The position numbers were made by a program, and so were the translations under genes. From Flavobacteriales bacterium (GTDB lineage: Bacteria; Bacteroidota; Bacteroidia; Flavobacteriales_F; PHOS-HE28), in contig JADIYA010000007.1 of assembly GCA_016705545.1 (NCBI GenBank), forward strand, positions 124,001 to 188,000: 64,000 bases of DNA, in the 5' to 3' direction. The notes below the pieces were generated by a model, which saw only the letters and a program-made list of their open reading frames with translations, was not told the DNA's origin and ran no database searches. Below are positions 61,501-64,000 of this stretch, piece by piece. The stretch's first letter is position 1, and the number at the start of each line of letters is the position of its first letter.

Positions 61501-64000
61501 TATGGCTATTTGTGGAGCACCGGCACCACCGGTCCGAACCTCACGAATGTGAGTGCTGGCGCATACTCCGTGCAGGTCACCGACTTCAACCAATGCAGCG
61601 CGGTGGTGCTGGTCAATATCGATGGAACCTTGCCGCCCTCTGCAAACGCTGGCGACGACCTGGAGATCAACTGCACTACCGGAACTTCCGTGCAATTGAA
61701 TGGTTCCAGCCAGACGCCAGGCGTGAACTTCAGCTGGACCGGCCCTGGCATCGTCAACGGCGGCGGTTCAGCCAACCCTACGGTGAACGCACCCGGTACC
61801 TATACACTAACGGTCACCAATCCCCAGACAGGCTGCACCGCGACAGATCAAGTTGATGTCACAGTAAACACGACTGTCCCCGGCGCCCAGGCCGCTGGCG
61901 GGACCATCACCTGCAGCAACGAGTGCGTGATGCTCAGCGGCACCGGCAACGGAAGCTTCGCATGGAGCGGCCCGAGCAACTTCAACAGCACCGAGCAGAA
62001 CCCCACCGTGTGCGCCCCGGCATCTACACCCTCGTGGTCACCGGCAGCAACGGCTGCACCAGCACCGCCACCGCTGAGGTGGAGCAGGACACCGATGTCC
62101 CCGGCGCCCAAGCCGCTGGCGGGACCATCACCTGCAGCAACGAGTGCGTGATGCTCACGGGCACCGGCAACGGAAGCTTCGCATGGAGCGGCCCGAGCAA
62201 CTTCAACAGCACCGAGCAGAACCCCACCGTGTGCGCCCCCGGCACCTACACCAAGCACCGCCACCGCTGAGGTGGAGCAGGACACCGATGTCCCCGGCGC
62301 CCAGGCCGCTGGCGGGACCATCACCTGCAGCAAGAGTGCGTGTGCTCAGGGCACCGGCAGGAAGCTTGCATGGAGCGGCCGAGCAACTTCAACAGCACCG
62401 AGCAGAACCCACCGTGTGCGCGGCACCTCCCTCGGGCGGCCCGCCCAGGGGGCCGAGTCCCGGCAGGGCGGACCCCAGCCCCACCACCACCGGTGGTCAC
62501 CGGCAGCAACGGCTGCACCAGCACCGCCACCGCTGAGGTGGAGCAGGACACCGATGTCCCCGGCGCCCAGGCCGCTGGCGGGACCATCACCTGCAGCAAC
62601 GAGTGCGTGATGCTCACGGGCACCGGCAACGGAAGCTTCGCATGGAGCGGCCCGAGCAACTTCAACAGCACCGAGCAGAACCCCACCGTGTGCGCCCCGG
62701 CATCTACACGCTCGTGGTCACCGGCAGCAACGGCTGCACCAGCACCGCCACCGCTGAGGTGGAGCAGGACACCGATGTCCCCGGCGCCCAGGCCGCTGGC
62801 GGGACCATCACCTGCAGCAACGAGTGCGTGATGCTCACGGGCACCGGCAACGGAAGCTTCGCATGGAGCGGCCCGAGCAACTTCAACAGCACCGAGCAGA
62901 ACCCCACCGTGTGCGCCCCGGCACCTACACCCTGGTGGTCACCGGCAGCAACGGCTGCACCAGCACCGCCACCGCTGAGGTGGAGCGCCACCACAAGGAC
63001 AACCGGCCAGGCCGCTGGCGGACCATCACCTGCAGCAACGAGTGCGTGATGCTCACGGGCACCGGCAACGGAAGCTTCGCATGGAGCGGCCCGAGCAACT
63101 TCAACAGCACCGAGCAGAACCCCACCGTGTGCGCCCCGGCACCTACACCCTCGTGGTGACCGGCAGCAACGGCTGCACCAGCACCGCCACCGCTGAGGTG
63201 GAGCAGGACAACGATGTCCCCGGCGCCCAGGCCGCTGGCGGGACCATCACCTGCAGCAACGAGTGCGTGATGCTCACGGGCACCGGCAACGGAAGCTTCG
63301 CATGGAGCGGCCCGAGCAACTTCAACAGCACCGAGCAGAACCCCACCGTGTGCGCCCCCGGCACCTACACCCTGGTGGTCACCGGCAGCAACGGCTGCAC
63401 CAGCACCGCCACCGCTGAGGTGGAGCAGGACACCGATGTCCCCGGCGCCCAAGCCGCTGGCGGGACCATCACCTGCAGCAACGAGTGCGTGATGCTCACG
63501 GGCACCGGCAACGGAAGCTTCGCATGGAGCGGCCCGAGCAACTTCAACAGCACCGAGCAGAACCCCACCGTGTGCGCCCCGGCACCTACACCCTGGTGGT
63601 CACCGGCAGCAACGGCTGCACCAGCACCGCCACCGCTGAGGTGGAGCAGGACACCGATGTCCCCGGCGCCCAGGCCGCTGGCGGGACCATCACCTGCAGC
63701 AACGAGTGCGTGATGCTCACGGGCACCGGCAACGGAAGCTTCGCATGGAGCGGCCCGAACAACTTCAACAGCACCGAGCAGAACCCCACCGTGTGCGCCC
63801 CGGCACCTACACCCTGGTGGTCACCGGCAGCAACGGCTGCACCAGCACCGCCACCGCTGAGGTGGAGCAGGACACCGATGTCCCCGGCGCCCAGGCCGCT
63901 GGCGGGACCATCACCTGCAGCAACGAGTGCGTGATGCTCACGGGCACCGGCAACGGAAGCTTCGCATGGAGCGGCCCGAGCAACTTCAACAGCACCGAGC
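58543..64000 (+). CDS. Giant SBBP/SprB-like repeat surface protein, partial and frameshifted
   Basis: Signal peptide MKHRNPLITQLVRLGSLLLLLAIGLSSAA-Q. Then: a DUF7948-like N-terminal domain (RITFMKNGGQFGSTVLYRADF ... NYFVGDRSALDVASYQEVWY); SBBP beta-propeller repeats (TYIGGNGDDNPYAMEQGPDGNLYITGQT, SSTNFPL, TYIGGSGNEVNMM) to about residue 760; an Ig-like module (ATYQWQISLDSLNWTDINGATGQNLPG); SprB-type repeats (TDALCNGAATGSIAATADGQAPFTYVWSDG, GGTPGYGYLWSTGTTGPN); and a tandem array of 74-residue Ig modules (TITCSNECVMLTGTGNGSFAWSG). The frame first breaks near 62015 and again in most later repeats. The 3' end, and any T9SS domain, lie beyond the window. Adhesin or gliding surface protein is inferred. 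Confidence 0.8.
61876..64000 (+). repeat. 221/222-bp tandem repeat array
   Basis: About ten near-identical units, with the gccgctggcg landmark at 62571, 62792, 63011, 63231, 63453, 63674 and 63895 giving steps of 221, 219, 220, 222, 221, 221. The 222-bp unit is in frame and has GCGCCCCCGG; 221-bp units have GCGCCCCGG, one C fewer. The unit around 62291-62540 is badly garbled (deletions, then a GC-rich insertion near 62430-62480). The array runs off the window. Confidence 0.88.

Noticed and set aside
61876..64000. Repeat array considered as CRISPR
   Set aside because: Units are 221-222 bp, contiguous without unique spacers, and encode an Ig-like module.
1..64000. tRNA or rRNA genes
   Set aside because: I looked for TpsiC-arm and rRNA-like stretches by eye and saw none. 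A tRNAscan or covariance-model run would settle it.

Overview
The window is a 64-kb piece of a GC-rich Bacteroidota genome, most likely an uncultured member of the Flavobacteriales. The evidence is the cargo of the type IX secretion system (T9SS): at least eight signal-peptide proteins end in T9SS sorting domains (type A) or gliding-motility-type domains (type B). A PorG/DUF6089-like outer-membrane protein and a PorE-like TPR/beta-propeller/OmpA protein are also present. Flavobacterial-type acyl-CoA carboxylase beta, MnmD, a lysine-rich cold-shock-domain protein and a deoxyhypusine-synthase-like protein point the same way. Starts lack obvious Shine-Dalgarno sequences. Many genes instead carry a TAnnTT(T/C)(G/A) element close upstream, matching the Bacteroidota -7 promoter box, and in several it sits only 3-5 bases before the ATG. 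I saw no rRNA, tRNA or CRISPR array.

Layout. 1-3.3 kb: a secreted T9SS protein, a cold-shock-domain protein, acyl-CoA carboxylase beta and a small membrane protein. 3.4-4.7 kb: two tandem REP-associated tyrosine transposases (RAYTs) with perfect palindromes inside their reading frames; a RAYT fragment lies at 8.4 kb. 4.9-8.3 kb: coiled-coil and FN3-like proteins, a GCA/TGC-rich stretch with no gene, a frameshifted lipoprotein and a lipoprotein hydrolase. 8.5-10.7 kb: a KOW protein and a ToxR/CadC-like membrane regulator divergent from two overlapping membrane genes, one only 58 codons long. 10.8-22.3 kb: DUF1398, a large FG-GAP T9SS protein, a DUF1801/YdeI trio, guaB, a gliding-type secreted protein, a nitronate monooxygenase and porG. 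22.3-29.4 kb: asnB, a sugar-nucleotide epimerase, a metallophosphoesterase overlapping a membrane-anchored CotH protein, and a CPBP protease. 29.5-48.8 kb: mostly T9SS cargo and envelope proteins with mnmD, an M42 peptidase, a GNAT and a GT39-like enzyme. 48.9-58.2 kb: a CarH-like B12/MerR regulator, a FAD oxidase, DUF721-recF, a deoxyhypusine-synthase-like gene with an acidic-tail partner, a VOC protein, a desaturase, YjdM and a universal stress protein. 58.5 kb to the end: a giant SBBP/Ig-repeat surface protein running into a 221/222-bp tandem repeat array.

Several genes are broken by single-base indels (about 7.19, 28.6 and 47.66 kb, and repeatedly after 62.0 kb). At least two of the contexts are C-runs, so consensus errors of long-read assembly are the simplest explanation, and I annotate the repaired genes. 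The most unusual biology is the RAYT pair with REP-like hairpins in its own coding sequence, followed by the leaderless-type promoter architecture.
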